Below are positions 1 through 7,301 of a DNA stretch of 64,000 bases, piece by piece. This stretch comes from Bin87 sp965221295 (GTDB lineage Bacteria > Chloroflexota > Dehalococcoidia > Lucifugimonadales > UBA3495): assembly GCA_965221295.1 (NCBI GenBank), contig OZ244879.1:496001-560000 (forward strand). The letters are read 5' to 3'. Position numbers and translations under genes: made by a program. Positions within the stretch are counted from its first letter, which is position 1; each line of letters opens with the position of its first letter. Below the pieces are notes generated by a model. That model saw only the letters and a list, made by a program, of their open reading frames with translations, was not told where the DNA came from and did not search any database.

Positions 1-1
1 G

Positions 2-865
2 CAGGAGGCGGCCCGGGCGTTCACCGGATGGACCATTGACGACGACAACGTGGCCAGCATCCCCTATGGCAAGACGCCCTGGCTATTTCGGTACGACCCC
101 GACGACCACGATACCGGAGAAAAGACTTTCCTCGGCGAAACGGGCAACTTCAACGGCGACGACATCATAGAGATCATTTGCCGGCAACCGGCGACGGCCC
201 GGTTCATCAGTCGCCACATGTACAACTTCTTCGTGGCCGACGACGTGCAGGTTCCGGCGTGGCAGGACACCGCTCCGGCCGATCCCAACGCCATCAGCCT
301 GCTAGAGGCGGAGTACTTCCGCTCCGGCTACGACATCCGCTCGATGCTGCGGGCGCTATTCACTTCGGATTTCTTCCAGGCCGACGAGGCGCGGTTCGCC
401 AGGGTGAAGAGTCCCGCCGAAGTGGTGGTGGGAACGCTACACCTGGTGGGAGACCTTAAGTTCCCACGCGCCGGCGTCCTGGACACCGCGTTGGAGTGCC
501 GCTACATGAACCAGGACCTGCTGAACCCGCCATCGGTGGAAGGCTGGCACACTGGCAAGGAGTGGATCGACAGCGGCAGCATGGTGGAACGCATCAACTT
601 TGTTGCCGACGAACTGGGCAACCCAGAGCATCCCGGCGTCCGCGACCTGGTGGACGCGCTGCTGGAGCGAAAGTCGGGACTCGACGCCGCCGCCATCGTG
701 GACGGGTGCCTGGATTTGCTGGGCTACGTGGAGCTGCGGGACGACAACCGGGCATCGCTGGTCGCCAACGCCGCCGACCGTCTGGAAAACGGCGCCGACC
801 TGGAATCGGTGATCCTGAACGCGCTGCGAATGATCGGTTCGACGCGCGAATATCAGTTCGCGTAG
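2..865 (+). CDS. DUF1800 family protein, C-terminal part (cut by window edge)
   Basis: The frame is open to the left edge, where it reads EAARAFTGWTIDD, a stretch typical of the middle of DUF1800 proteins. The first in-window start (GTG at 50) is therefore internal. About 287 residues are visible, against the 450-500 usual for the family, so the N-terminal half lies outside. Family landmarks include the CRQPATARFISRHMYNFF helix, the SGYDIRSMLRALFTSDFF segment and the PPSVEGWHTGKEWI motif. DUF1800 proteins are often exported and paired with a DUF1501 protein; their biochemical role is unsettled. The next gene starts 22 nt downstream on the same strand. Confidence 0.88.
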   Translation, partial: QEAARAFTGWTIDDDNVASIPYGKTPWLFRYDPDDHDTGEKTFLGETGNFNGDDIIEIICRQPATARFISRHMYNFFVADDVQVPAWQDTAPADPNAISLLEAEYFRSGYDIRSMLRALFTSDFFQADEARFARVKSPAEVVVGTLHLVGDLKFPRAGVLDTALECRYMNQDLLNPPSVEGWHTGKEWIDSGSMVERINFVADELGNPEHPGVRDLVDALLERKSGLDAAAIVDGCLDLLGYVELRDDNRASLVANAADRLENGADLESVILNALRMIGSTREYQFA

Positions 866-887
866 CCCGTAGGTGGATGGCTCTAGG

Positions 888-1376
888 ATGTCCGATATAT
901 CCTTCACCGCTGAACAGGTGGCGGGAGCCATCCGCCATGGGATGCGCGGCGGCCGGCAGCGTTACGAACTTGACGGCCCCGAATCGGGCCAAAAGAGCGC
1001 CACCTACGAAGGCAACCTGGCCCATTACCGGGCCGTGGCGCAGAAATGCCTCAGCGAAGGGGACTACCTGCAAGCCGCGGAAAAGACGTGGGGCGCGTAC
1101 GCCCAGGCCATCAAAGCGGTTTGCGCTGATCACGGGATCAGGGTGTCCACGCACAGCAACATTGTGAGCGTGGCCCAGGCGCTCAACGCGCTGGCCGCCA
1201 ACGCCGATGCCCTCACCGGGGCCCGATTGAGGCAAGGTTTCCAATCCGCCAGAAGTCTGCATCAACACTTCTACGAAAACGACTTAGATGACGGGGAGGT
1301 TGAACAGTCGGCTGCAGAAGTCACGGACGCCATCGTTCTGGCGCGAACTCTGTTCTCCAATTTGGAAAAGGCGTAG
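888..1376 (+). CDS. PaREP1-like (HEPN-type helical) protein, intact copy
   Basis: This predicts a 162-residue soluble, mostly helical protein starting MSDISFTAEQ. The ATG at 888 is preferred over a GTG at 873 because the downstream duplicate conserves the sequence from this ATG. The segment GDYLQAAEKTWGAYAQAIKAV resembles the core of archaeal PaREP1/PaREP8 proteins, which are related to HEPN folds. The family assignment is by pattern only. HEPN-type proteins are often RNases or nucleotidyltransferase partners in toxin systems, but no RxxxxH motif is evident, so no activity is claimed. A near-identical tandem copy follows after 22 nt. Confidence 0.6.
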   Translation: MSDISFTAEQVAGAIRHGMRGGRQRYELDGPESGQKSATYEGNLAHYRAVAQKCLSEGDYLQAAEKTWGAYAQAIKAVCADHGIRVSTHSNIVSVAQALNALAANADALTGARLRQGFQSARSLHQHFYENDLDDGEVEQSAAEVTDAIVLARTLFSNLEKA

Positions 1377-1398
1377 CCCGCAGGTGGAGGGCGCCAGG

Positions 1399-1876
1399 AT
1401 GTCCGATATATCCGTCACCGCTGAACAGGTGGCGGGAGCCATCCGCCACGGGATGCGCGGCGGCGGGCAGCGTTACGAACTTGACGGCCTCGAATCGGGC
1501 CAAAAGAGCGCCACCTACGAAGGCAACCTGGCCCACTACCGGGCCGTGGCGCAGAATTGCCTCAGCGAAGGGGACTACCTGCAAGCCGCGGAGAAGACAT
1601 GGGGCGCTTATGCCCAAGCCGTCAATGCGGTTTGCGCTGATCACGGGATCAGGGTGTCCACGCACAGCAACATCGTGAGCGCGGCCCAGGCGCTCAACGC
1701 GCTGGCCGCCAGCGCCGATGCCCCCGGCCGGGGCCCGATTGAGCAATGCGCTGCATCTGGCCAGAAGCCTGCATCAGCATTTCTACGAAAACGACTTGGA
1801 TGACGCGGAAGTTAGCCGATTGGTGGGCGAAGTGACAGAGTCAGTCGAGTTGCTGCAATACCTGTTCGCCAAATAG
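1399..1876 (+). pseudogene. Second PaREP1-like copy, frameshifted near its 3' end
   Basis: The copy starts MSDISVTAEQ at 1399 and is almost identical to the upstream gene for about 108 codons. Between GAT at 1718-1720 and GGGGCCCG it carries ten bases where the first copy has nine. This +1 change puts the reading frame into a stop at 1801-1803. Restoring the frame after about 1731 gives GARLSNALHLARSLHQHFYENDLDD and continues to a TAG at 1874-1876, matching the intact copy in length. The sequence past the shift has diverged from copy 1 yet still looks coding, so either the shift is recent, it is a sequencing error, or the product is made by slippage in the C-rich run at 1721-1725. Confidence 0.7.
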
Positions 1877-2239
1877 CGCGGGAGTCGCGCATATGAATCC
1901 GTGGGCGGCGCTTGCTCCGTCTGCGGTTGGGAAGCCGAGGGCTGCGGCAACGTCGATCTGTAGCCTGGGGATTTCTGCGTTGCGCCCGCCGTCATCGTAG
2001 AGTCCTTGGCCGTTGCGTTGGAGTTGGCGCTGCGGTTGAGCGCCAGCGCTCCCAGGTTGTCGCGCTGCGCCCGCAATAACTGCTTGCGGCAGCTGGTTGC
2101 AGGTGAGCGCGGTGAGAGCATTCATTCTCGTCGCCCAGACTTGGGAAATCAATTGATCCAGCATCCGTCACGGCTACTTGCCCACAGCTGCCACGGCGAC
2201 CTGTCCTTCCTTCATGCCGACCCATCGTTCCGCCATTGC

Positions 2240-2376
2240 GACCCATCGTCCTGTCATCGCGACCATTGGATCTGCCATTGCGAATTGGAGTTCCGTCATT
2301 ACGACCCATCGTCCTGTCATCACGACCATTGGATCTGCCATTGCGAACTGGGGTCCCGTCATTACGACCCATTTTT
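2240..2376. repeat. 63-bp tandem repeat, two units plus a partial third
   Basis: Unit 1 is 2240-2302 and unit 2 is 2303-2365, each beginning GACCCATCGTCCTGTCAT and differing at only a few positions. A truncated third unit begins at 2366 and runs into the dispersed CTGTCATTGCGAG element at 2377. Each unit itself contains fragments resembling that element (CTGTCATCGCGA, CCATTGCGA), so the array may have grown out of decayed copies of it. Confidence 0.8.
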
Positions 2377-2460
2377 CTGTCATTGCGAGCGAAGCGCGGC
2401 AATCTCGTTGACCACAACCAACGGCCGCCGGGCCCCCGACCCTGAGGGCTGTTCACGCCA
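2377..2460 (+). repeat. Copy of dispersed CTGTCATTGCGAG element (left arm)
   Basis: It begins CTGTCATTGCGAGCGAAGCG and continues GGCAATCTCGTTGACC, the same left arm as copies near 12.2, 33.3, 33.4 and 61.7-62.2 kb. The right inverted arm is not present, so this looks like a half or decayed copy. Confidence 0.75.
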
Positions 2461-2800
2461 GCGCGGGACGCCCGCTTTACCAACCCCTCTCGCGATGCCA
2501 AACTACGGCGGCCTCCATCAATTGACAGTAAACGGGTACATGGCCCAGGATCAAAGATGACCATGGCGCTCCCCTTATCGACGGAAATCCAATGAGTCGC
2601 TGACTATGACAGACGCTAAGACCGCTCCGCGCGGGGTTTCCGCTGCTCCGCTCCTGTATTATTTGCATTGGAAATTACCCGCATGGTAGCGCGCCGCGCG
2701 ATAGAATAATGGCAATCATGTTGAGTTGTAAGACAGCAGCATCCGGTTCCGAATTCCGAGCAAACCGGCTTGACGACGCGACCCTTTGGAATGGGCATCC

Positions 2801-4009
2801 ATGACGATCCGCTTGGAACCCATGCCTTCCGCGGCGTCCCGCTGTTTGAGCGACGACCAAGTGGAGTTGGCGCTCGCCGCCCACCGCTTGGCGCAGGAAC
2901 GGTTCGCGGCTCGCGCCGCCAGATACGACGCGGCGGCGGAGTTTCCCGCCGCGAACTACGCTGACCTCAGAGACGCCGGGTTGCTGGGTCTCCGGATTCC
3001 CAAGGAGTATGGCGGCCTGGGAGCGGACCCGCTCACCTACGCGATGTGCATCCTGGCCGTGGCCCGGGGCTGTTCGTCCACCGCCCTGACGCTCAACATG
3101 CACTCCAACGTGCTGGGTTCGTTCGTGGGCGGCTTGGGATCTGCGGAGCAGCGCCGCCGGTATTTTGGCGTCGCGATTGACGAGGGCCGACTCTTCGCCT
3201 CTGTTACCAGCGAACCGGGAGCCTCGGCTCGGGAACGCTTCGTACTGTCCACCGTGTTCTCGCCGACTCCAGACGGCGGGTATCGGGTAGTCGGCGCCAA
3301 GCATTTCTGTTCGCTGGCCGACGCCGCGGACTATTTCTTCGTGTCGGGCGCCATTGAAGGCAGTGGCGGCGGGCCTGAAGGCATCATCTCGGCCATGATC
3401 CCCAGCGACGCTGACGGCGTGGCGGTTGCGGGCATTTGGGATGCCGTGGGAATGCGAGCCACCAGCAGCCACCCGGTGAGCTACGACACGATCGCGCCGG
3501 CCCAAGACATTTTCGGCCCGCCCGGCAAGCTGTTGAGCGCCGATTGGGGCAGTTTTTCCATCGGCTACGCCGCCGTGTACCTGGGCATCGCGGAGGCCGC
3601 GTACTCACACATCACCGCCTACGTGAACGAAAAAACCTGGACGCCCGGCGCCGACGCCATCATCCACCACCCGGGCCCGCAGCGGGTCATCGGCGAGATG
3701 TCTGTGGCAATCCAGTCGGCGCGGCTGCTGTTGGTGGACGCGGCGCTGTGCCACGGCCAAGCGGATCCCACCGATGCGACGCTGGAGGTGAATCGCGCCA
3801 AGCACTATTGCGCCGAGGTTGGCGCATCGGTAACAGACGCCGCAATGCGATTGGCTGGCGGACAGGGACTGCTGAAATCAACCCCGCTGGAGCGACTGCG
3901 CCGCGACGCTTTGTCCGGCCCGGTGATGCCGCCAGCCAATGACCGCTGCCTCGAAACCATCGGCAAGCTGGAATGCGGCCTGCCGGCGTTCACCTTGGAA
4001 TTGGCTTGA
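2801..4009 (+). CDS. Acyl-CoA dehydrogenase family protein
   Basis: The product is a flavoprotein of about 402 residues with the three-part acyl-CoA dehydrogenase plan. It has a helical N-terminal domain with LGLRIPKEYGGLGADPLTYA, a beta middle domain with the FASVTSEPGASARE substrate/FAD loop and KHFCSLADAADYFFV, and a helical C-terminal domain with VTDAAMRLAGGQGLLKSTPLERLRRDALSG. It should alpha,beta-oxidise an acyl-CoA thioester or a related substrate with FAD; the C-terminal GG-rich motif also occurs in desulfurisation and monooxygenase-like relatives, so the substrate is open. The ATG at 2801 is used; an upstream TTG at 2786 is less likely. It stands alone on its strand. Confidence 0.88.
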   Translation: MTIRLEPMPSAASRCLSDDQVELALAAHRLAQERFAARAARYDAAAEFPAANYADLRDAGLLGLRIPKEYGGLGADPLTYAMCILAVARGCSSTALTLNMHSNVLGSFVGGLGSAEQRRRYFGVAIDEGRLFASVTSEPGASARERFVLSTVFSPTPDGGYRVVGAKHFCSLADAADYFFVSGAIEGSGGGPEGIISAMIPSDADGVAVAGIWDAVGMRATSSHPVSYDTIAPAQDIFGPPGKLLSADWGSFSIGYAAVYLGIAEAAYSHITAYVNEKTWTPGADAIIHHPGPQRVIGEMSVAIQSARLLLVDAALCHGQADPTDATLEVNRAKHYCAEVGASVTDAAMRLAGGQGLLKSTPLERLRRDALSGPVMPPANDRCLETIGKLECGLPAFTLELA

Positions 4010-4036
4010 CGGCTGTTGCAATGCCACGGCCGTTAT

Positions 4037-4138
4037 GAACGCCACGACGCAGTGAACGCCACGACGCAGTGAACGCCACGACGCAGTGAACGCCACGACG
4101 CAGTGAACGCCACGACGCAGTGAATGCCACGTCGTGGT
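4037..4138. repeat. 17-bp minisatellite, six units
   Basis: Five identical units of GAACGCCACGACGCAGT run from 4037 to 4121. A sixth, degenerate unit (GAATGCCACGTCGTGGT) ends at 4138. The array fills most of the gap between the acyl-CoA dehydrogenase stop and the NHL gene start at 4175, so copy-number change would alter the spacing of any promoter there. Confidence 0.95.
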
Positions 4139-4174
4139 GAATGACTCATCGCAACCAAAACCAAAAGGGGAAGT

Positions 4175-5164
4175 ATGACCACGGTAGTAGAATACCCACT
4201 GTCGATCACCGAATTGCACCGTTACCATGGCGTGATCGGTCTGCTGTCCGCCAGCGGGCCGGGGTTCAGCGGCCCAGTATCCCTGGCGCTGGGGCCAGAC
4301 GGTCTGCTGTATGTCGCGAGCCGCGGCAACCCCAATCAGCAGGAGGCCGTGAGGGTTACCCGCTGCACCATCGATGGCGACTACATCGGTGAGTTCGGCG
4401 GTTGGGGCGAGGCGCCAGGTCAGTTCATCTGGGTCACTGAAATCGCCTTCGGTCCCGACGGAAACCTGTACCTGCTGGACGAGAACACCCACCGAGTCAG
4501 CGTGTTCACGACGGACGGCGCCTTCCTCGGTTGTTGGGGCGAGCATGGCGACGGGCCGGGACAACTGAACCGCCCGTCAGGAATGGCTTTCGACCCAGAC
4601 GGCGCTGTGCTGGTGGTGGACTCGCTGAACCACCGGGTGCAGCGGTTCACGCCGGATGGGGCGCCGCGATCCGCTTGGGGCGAGGAAGGCAACGGGCCGG
4701 GCCAATTTCGGATGCCGTGGGCGGTTGCCGTCGGCGCGGCGGGCGACGTGTACGTCACCGACTGGCGGAACGACCGGATCCAGAAATTTGACCCCAGCGG
4801 CCGATTCATCGCCGAGTTTGACGGACGGAACGGCGGCGACGGTTTCTCCCGTCCCAATGGCCTCGCCGTGGACGGGCAGGGACGCATCTACGTATGCGAT
4901 TGGATGAACGACCGGGTGCAGGTTTTGGACGCCAATGGGAGAGTGATCGATACGCTGATCGGACACTCGGGCACGTCCAAGTGGGCGCGCACGTTCCTGG
5001 ACGCCAACCCAGACATCGAGAGCAAGCTCAACGCAGCCACACAGAACATCGAACCGAAACGCCGCTTCTACCGTCCCCGCGCCGTCGAGGTGAGCCAGGA
5101 TGGCCTCGTGTTCGTGGCCGACTGCTACCGCCACCGGGTGCAGATCTACCAGCAGCTTGCGTAG
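4175..5164 (+). CDS. NHL-repeat six-bladed beta-propeller protein
   Basis: This 329-residue protein is built of repeated NHL blades with the pattern GPDGxLYVxDxxNHRVxxFxxDG. Examples are FGPDGNLYLLDENTHRVSVF, FDPDGAVLVVDSLNHRVQRF and VAVGAAGDVYVTDWRNDRIQKF, separated by WGEHGDGPGQ-type turns. No signal peptide is visible, so it is probably cytoplasmic. The start is supported by an AAAAGGGGAAGT ribosome site. NHL propellers are binding scaffolds or lyases (peptidyl-alpha-hydroxyglycine lyase); no catalytic assignment can be made. A second NHL protein lies at 19.3-20.2 kb on the other strand. Confidence 0.88.
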   Translation: MTTVVEYPLSITELHRYHGVIGLLSASGPGFSGPVSLALGPDGLLYVASRGNPNQQEAVRVTRCTIDGDYIGEFGGWGEAPGQFIWVTEIAFGPDGNLYLLDENTHRVSVFTTDGAFLGCWGEHGDGPGQLNRPSGMAFDPDGAVLVVDSLNHRVQRFTPDGAPRSAWGEEGNGPGQFRMPWAVAVGAAGDVYVTDWRNDRIQKFDPSGRFIAEFDGRNGGDGFSRPNGLAVDGQGRIYVCDWMNDRVQVLDANGRVIDTLIGHSGTSKWARTFLDANPDIESKLNAATQNIEPKRRFYRPRAVEVSQDGLVFVADCYRHRVQIYQQLA

Positions 5165-5614
5165 CCAACAGCGGGGCGTTGCAAATCCGGTCGGCGCCCC
5201 CAAGGTCGTATGGTGGATGACAAGTAGCTGCGGGCGTCGAACATCGTTGACCGCAACCTAGACCGCTCCGTATTCGCCCAGCGCCGGCGGCGGCTAGCCG
5301 GATGCCAGGGCGTCTAAGAAGGCGTTTCTGGCATCAGTGGAACACTATCGGAAGCAGCGTTGGCGGAGCGAGGCGCCGCAACCCAGCGGTGGACTGCCGC
5401 GGGAAAGCGTCGCTGACACCGCGCCAGTCAGGGACCACCATCGAACCAGGTCCTGATCGGCGCGGGAGGGCAACGAGCGCAAGCGGCGTTGCCCGTGGGT
5501 GGAGCGTGTCGGTTTTTGCGCCATCTTGCTGTAAGTCGTTCATTCAGGGCGTTCCCTTGCCGCGAATCGTACTAAAATAGGCGCAACCCCATCCGACGAC
5601 GGGAGGCTCGCAAA
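5165..5614. other. Intergenic, nothing recognised
   Basis: These 450 bp between the NHL and flavin monooxygenase genes have no convincing gene. A fragment near 5240 (ATCGTTGACCGCAACC) resembles the inner part of the dispersed element but is too short to call. Confidence 0.5.
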
Positions 5615-6709
5615 ATGCACGTAGGCGCCGCCACTATTTTCCAGAACCCCGGCAAATTCACCTCCGATTACCAGGTGTACCGCGAGGAGTTGCGCTTGGC
5701 CGATTTGGCCGAACCCCTGGGCTTCCAGTCCATCTGGGGCGTGGAGCACCACTTCACCGACTACACCATGTGCCCCGATGTGCTCCAGTTCCTCACCTAC
5801 ATGGCCGGCCGCACCACTAATTTGCAACTGGGCAGCATGGTTTGCGTCCTGCCTTGGCATGACCCGATGCGCGTCGCCGAGCAGGTATCCATGCTGGACA
5901 ACCTCAGCGACGGGCGGTTCATCCTGGGGATGGGCCGGGGCCTGGCCAAGGTGGAGTATGACGGCTTCCGCGTCGATATGAACGAGTCCCGCGCTCGGTT
6001 CGTGGAGTCCGCGGAGTGCATCCTGGCTGGCCTGGAAAGTGGGTTCTGCGAGTTCGATGGCGAGTACATCAAGCAGCCTCGCCGGGAAATACGGCCCAAT
6101 CCGTTCCGCAGTTTCAAGGGTCGCGCCTACGCCGCCGCCATCTCGCCGGAGAGCAGCCGCATCATGGCGCAACTGGGTGTCGGGATGCTGGTAATTCCCC
6201 AGAAACCGTGGGACGAGGTGGAACGCGACCTGGCAAACTACCGCGAAGCCTGGCGCAACAGCCACGGTCAGACCTTGGATGACGTTGGGCCACCGGCTCC
6301 CGTCGTCGCCTGCTGGACGTTCTGCCATGAGGACGCCGACTACGCCCGGGAAACGGCCCGCCGCTACATCGGCGGCTACTGGCATACCGTGATGGACCAC
6401 TACCAGTTCAAGGCCGACCACCACAAGGACATTCGCGGCTACGAGTATTATGGCAAGGTCGCCGAGAAGATGATTGACTACGGCGATGACGAGGTGGTGG
6501 ACTTCTTCGTCAACCTGCAGGTGTGGGGGACTCCCGAGCAATGCTGGGAAAAGATCCTGCAGATCCGCGAATTGACCGGACACGACGCCTACGTCGGCGC
6601 GTTCAGCTACGCCGCCATGCCCTATGATATGGCGGAATCCAGCATGCGCCTGTTCGCCGCCGAAGTGATGCCCGAGCTGAAGGCGTTGGGCGCTTATCAA
6701 CAGCGCTGA
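5615..6709 (+). CDS. Luciferase-like (LLM class) flavin-dependent monooxygenase
   Basis: This 364-residue TIM-barrel flavoenzyme of the bacterial luciferase family has the N-terminal strand MHVGAATIFQN. It also has the GFQSIWGVEHHFTDY segment with the conserved active-site His region, LQLGSMVCVLPWHDPMRVAEQVSMLDNLSDGRFILGMGRG and a C-terminal region with GTPEQCWEKILQI. Members use reduced FMN and oxygen to hydroxylate or cleave organic substrates; the substrate here is unknown. GGGAGG lies about 11 nt before the ATG. Such enzymes are expanded in SAR202-type Chloroflexota, which fits the overall gene content. Confidence 0.9.
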   Translation: MHVGAATIFQNPGKFTSDYQVYREELRLADLAEPLGFQSIWGVEHHFTDYTMCPDVLQFLTYMAGRTTNLQLGSMVCVLPWHDPMRVAEQVSMLDNLSDGRFILGMGRGLAKVEYDGFRVDMNESRARFVESAECILAGLESGFCEFDGEYIKQPRREIRPNPFRSFKGRAYAAAISPESSRIMAQLGVGMLVIPQKPWDEVERDLANYREAWRNSHGQTLDDVGPPAPVVACWTFCHEDADYARETARRYIGGYWHTVMDHYQFKADHHKDIRGYEYYGKVAEKMIDYGDDEVVDFFVNLQVWGTPEQCWEKILQIRELTGHDAYVGAFSYAAMPYDMAESSMRLFAAEVMPELKALGAYQQR

Positions 6710-6711
6710 TT

Positions 6712-6720
6712 TGCTACAAT
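6712..6720 (+). promoter_or_regulatory. Candidate extended -10 promoter for the Uma2-helicase unit
   Basis: TGCTACAAT matches an extended -10 (TGnTATAAT) and would start transcription near 6727, just ahead of the AAGGAGG site and the ATG at 6748. No clear -35 is visible. The identical nonamer precedes the membrane-protein gene at 20981. Confidence 0.45.
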
Positions 6721-6747
6721 TCGGCTGCGCCAAAAGGAGGTCAGACT

Positions 6748-7299
6748 ATGGTGACGCGAACCCTCAGAGGACCCTACACCTACGCGGACTATCTACAAAC
6801 GCCCGATGACGTCCGCTACGAACTGATTGAGGGAGAACTGATGATGGCGCCCGCCCCGACTCCACTGCATCAGTTGATTTCCACCAACTTCGTGGCGTTG
6901 CTGGCTCCGTTTGCCAAGCGCAACAGGTTGGGATGGATTCTCTCCGCGCCGATTGATGTGCATCTGTCTGATACCAATTTGTTGCAGCCCGACATCATTT
7001 TTGTGTCCAACGAACGGGCGGGCATCATCGGCGACGTTGATATTCAGGGAGCGCCTGACCTGGCGATTGAAATCGCCTCGCCAGGAACCCGCCAGCGCGA
7101 CCAAACCGATAAGCGGGCGCTTTACGAACGTTTCGGCGTGCTGGAGTATTGGATGGCTGACCCAGTTGCAGACACCGTTGCGGTTCTGCGGCTGGAAGAC
7201 GGCCGGTTTGTATCCTCGGGCGTCTATGGCATCGAGGATAACCTGACCTCGCCGCTGCTGCCGGGCCTGACAATTGACCTGAGCGAAATCTTCGGCTAA
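6748..7299 (+). CDS. Uma2 family (PD-(D/E)XK-like) endonuclease
   Basis: The product is 183 residues with the DUF820/Uma2 plan. It starts with YADYLQTPDDVRYELIEGELMMAPAP and continues with HQLISTNFVALLAPF, QPDIIFVSNERAGII and the core PDLAIEIASPGTRQRDQTDKRALYERFGVLEYWMADP. The D/E-x-E and downstream D-K residues match the nuclease-like active site of the family. Proven roles are few. A strong AAAAGGAGGT site precedes the ATG. The helicase gene begins 2 nt after the stop, so the two are almost certainly co-transcribed and translationally coupled. Confidence 0.88.
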   Translation: MVTRTLRGPYTYADYLQTPDDVRYELIEGELMMAPAPTPLHQLISTNFVALLAPFAKRNRLGWILSAPIDVHLSDTNLLQPDIIFVSNERAGIIGDVDIQGAPDLAIEIASPGTRQRDQTDKRALYERFGVLEYWMADPVADTVAVLRLEDGRFVSSGVYGIEDNLTSPLLPGLTIDLSEIFG

Positions 7300-7301
7300 C
7301 G

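Larger units (their letters stand above)
1877..2800. other. Intergenic region with repeats, no convincing gene
   Basis: This gap of about 920 bp has open frames in several phases but none with recognisable protein character. The middle (2240-2390) is a 63-bp tandem repeat. It runs directly into a copy of the dispersed CTGTCATTGCGAG element. The segment before 2240 and the one after 2460 hold nothing I recognise. Confidence 0.6.

Noticed and set aside
178..459. Overlapping open frames within the DUF1800 gene and many similar long frames on the opposite strand of real genes
   Set aside because: High GC content opens long shadow frames; these are rich in Arg/Pro/Gly, show no family motif and lie fully inside strongly supported genes.
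2006..2560. A 184-codon open frame across the repeat-bearing gap
   Set aside because: Its protein is a translation of the 63-bp repeat and the dispersed element (CHCERSAAIS-like strings), a known sign of non-coding repeats.
4037..4138. CRISPR or coding repeat
   Set aside because: The 17-bp units are contiguous without spacers and not part of a supported reading frame.
5302..5580. A 92-codon frame before the flavin monooxygenase
   Set aside because: Arg-rich, no motif, no ribosome site, and it ends where the promoter of the next gene would be expected.
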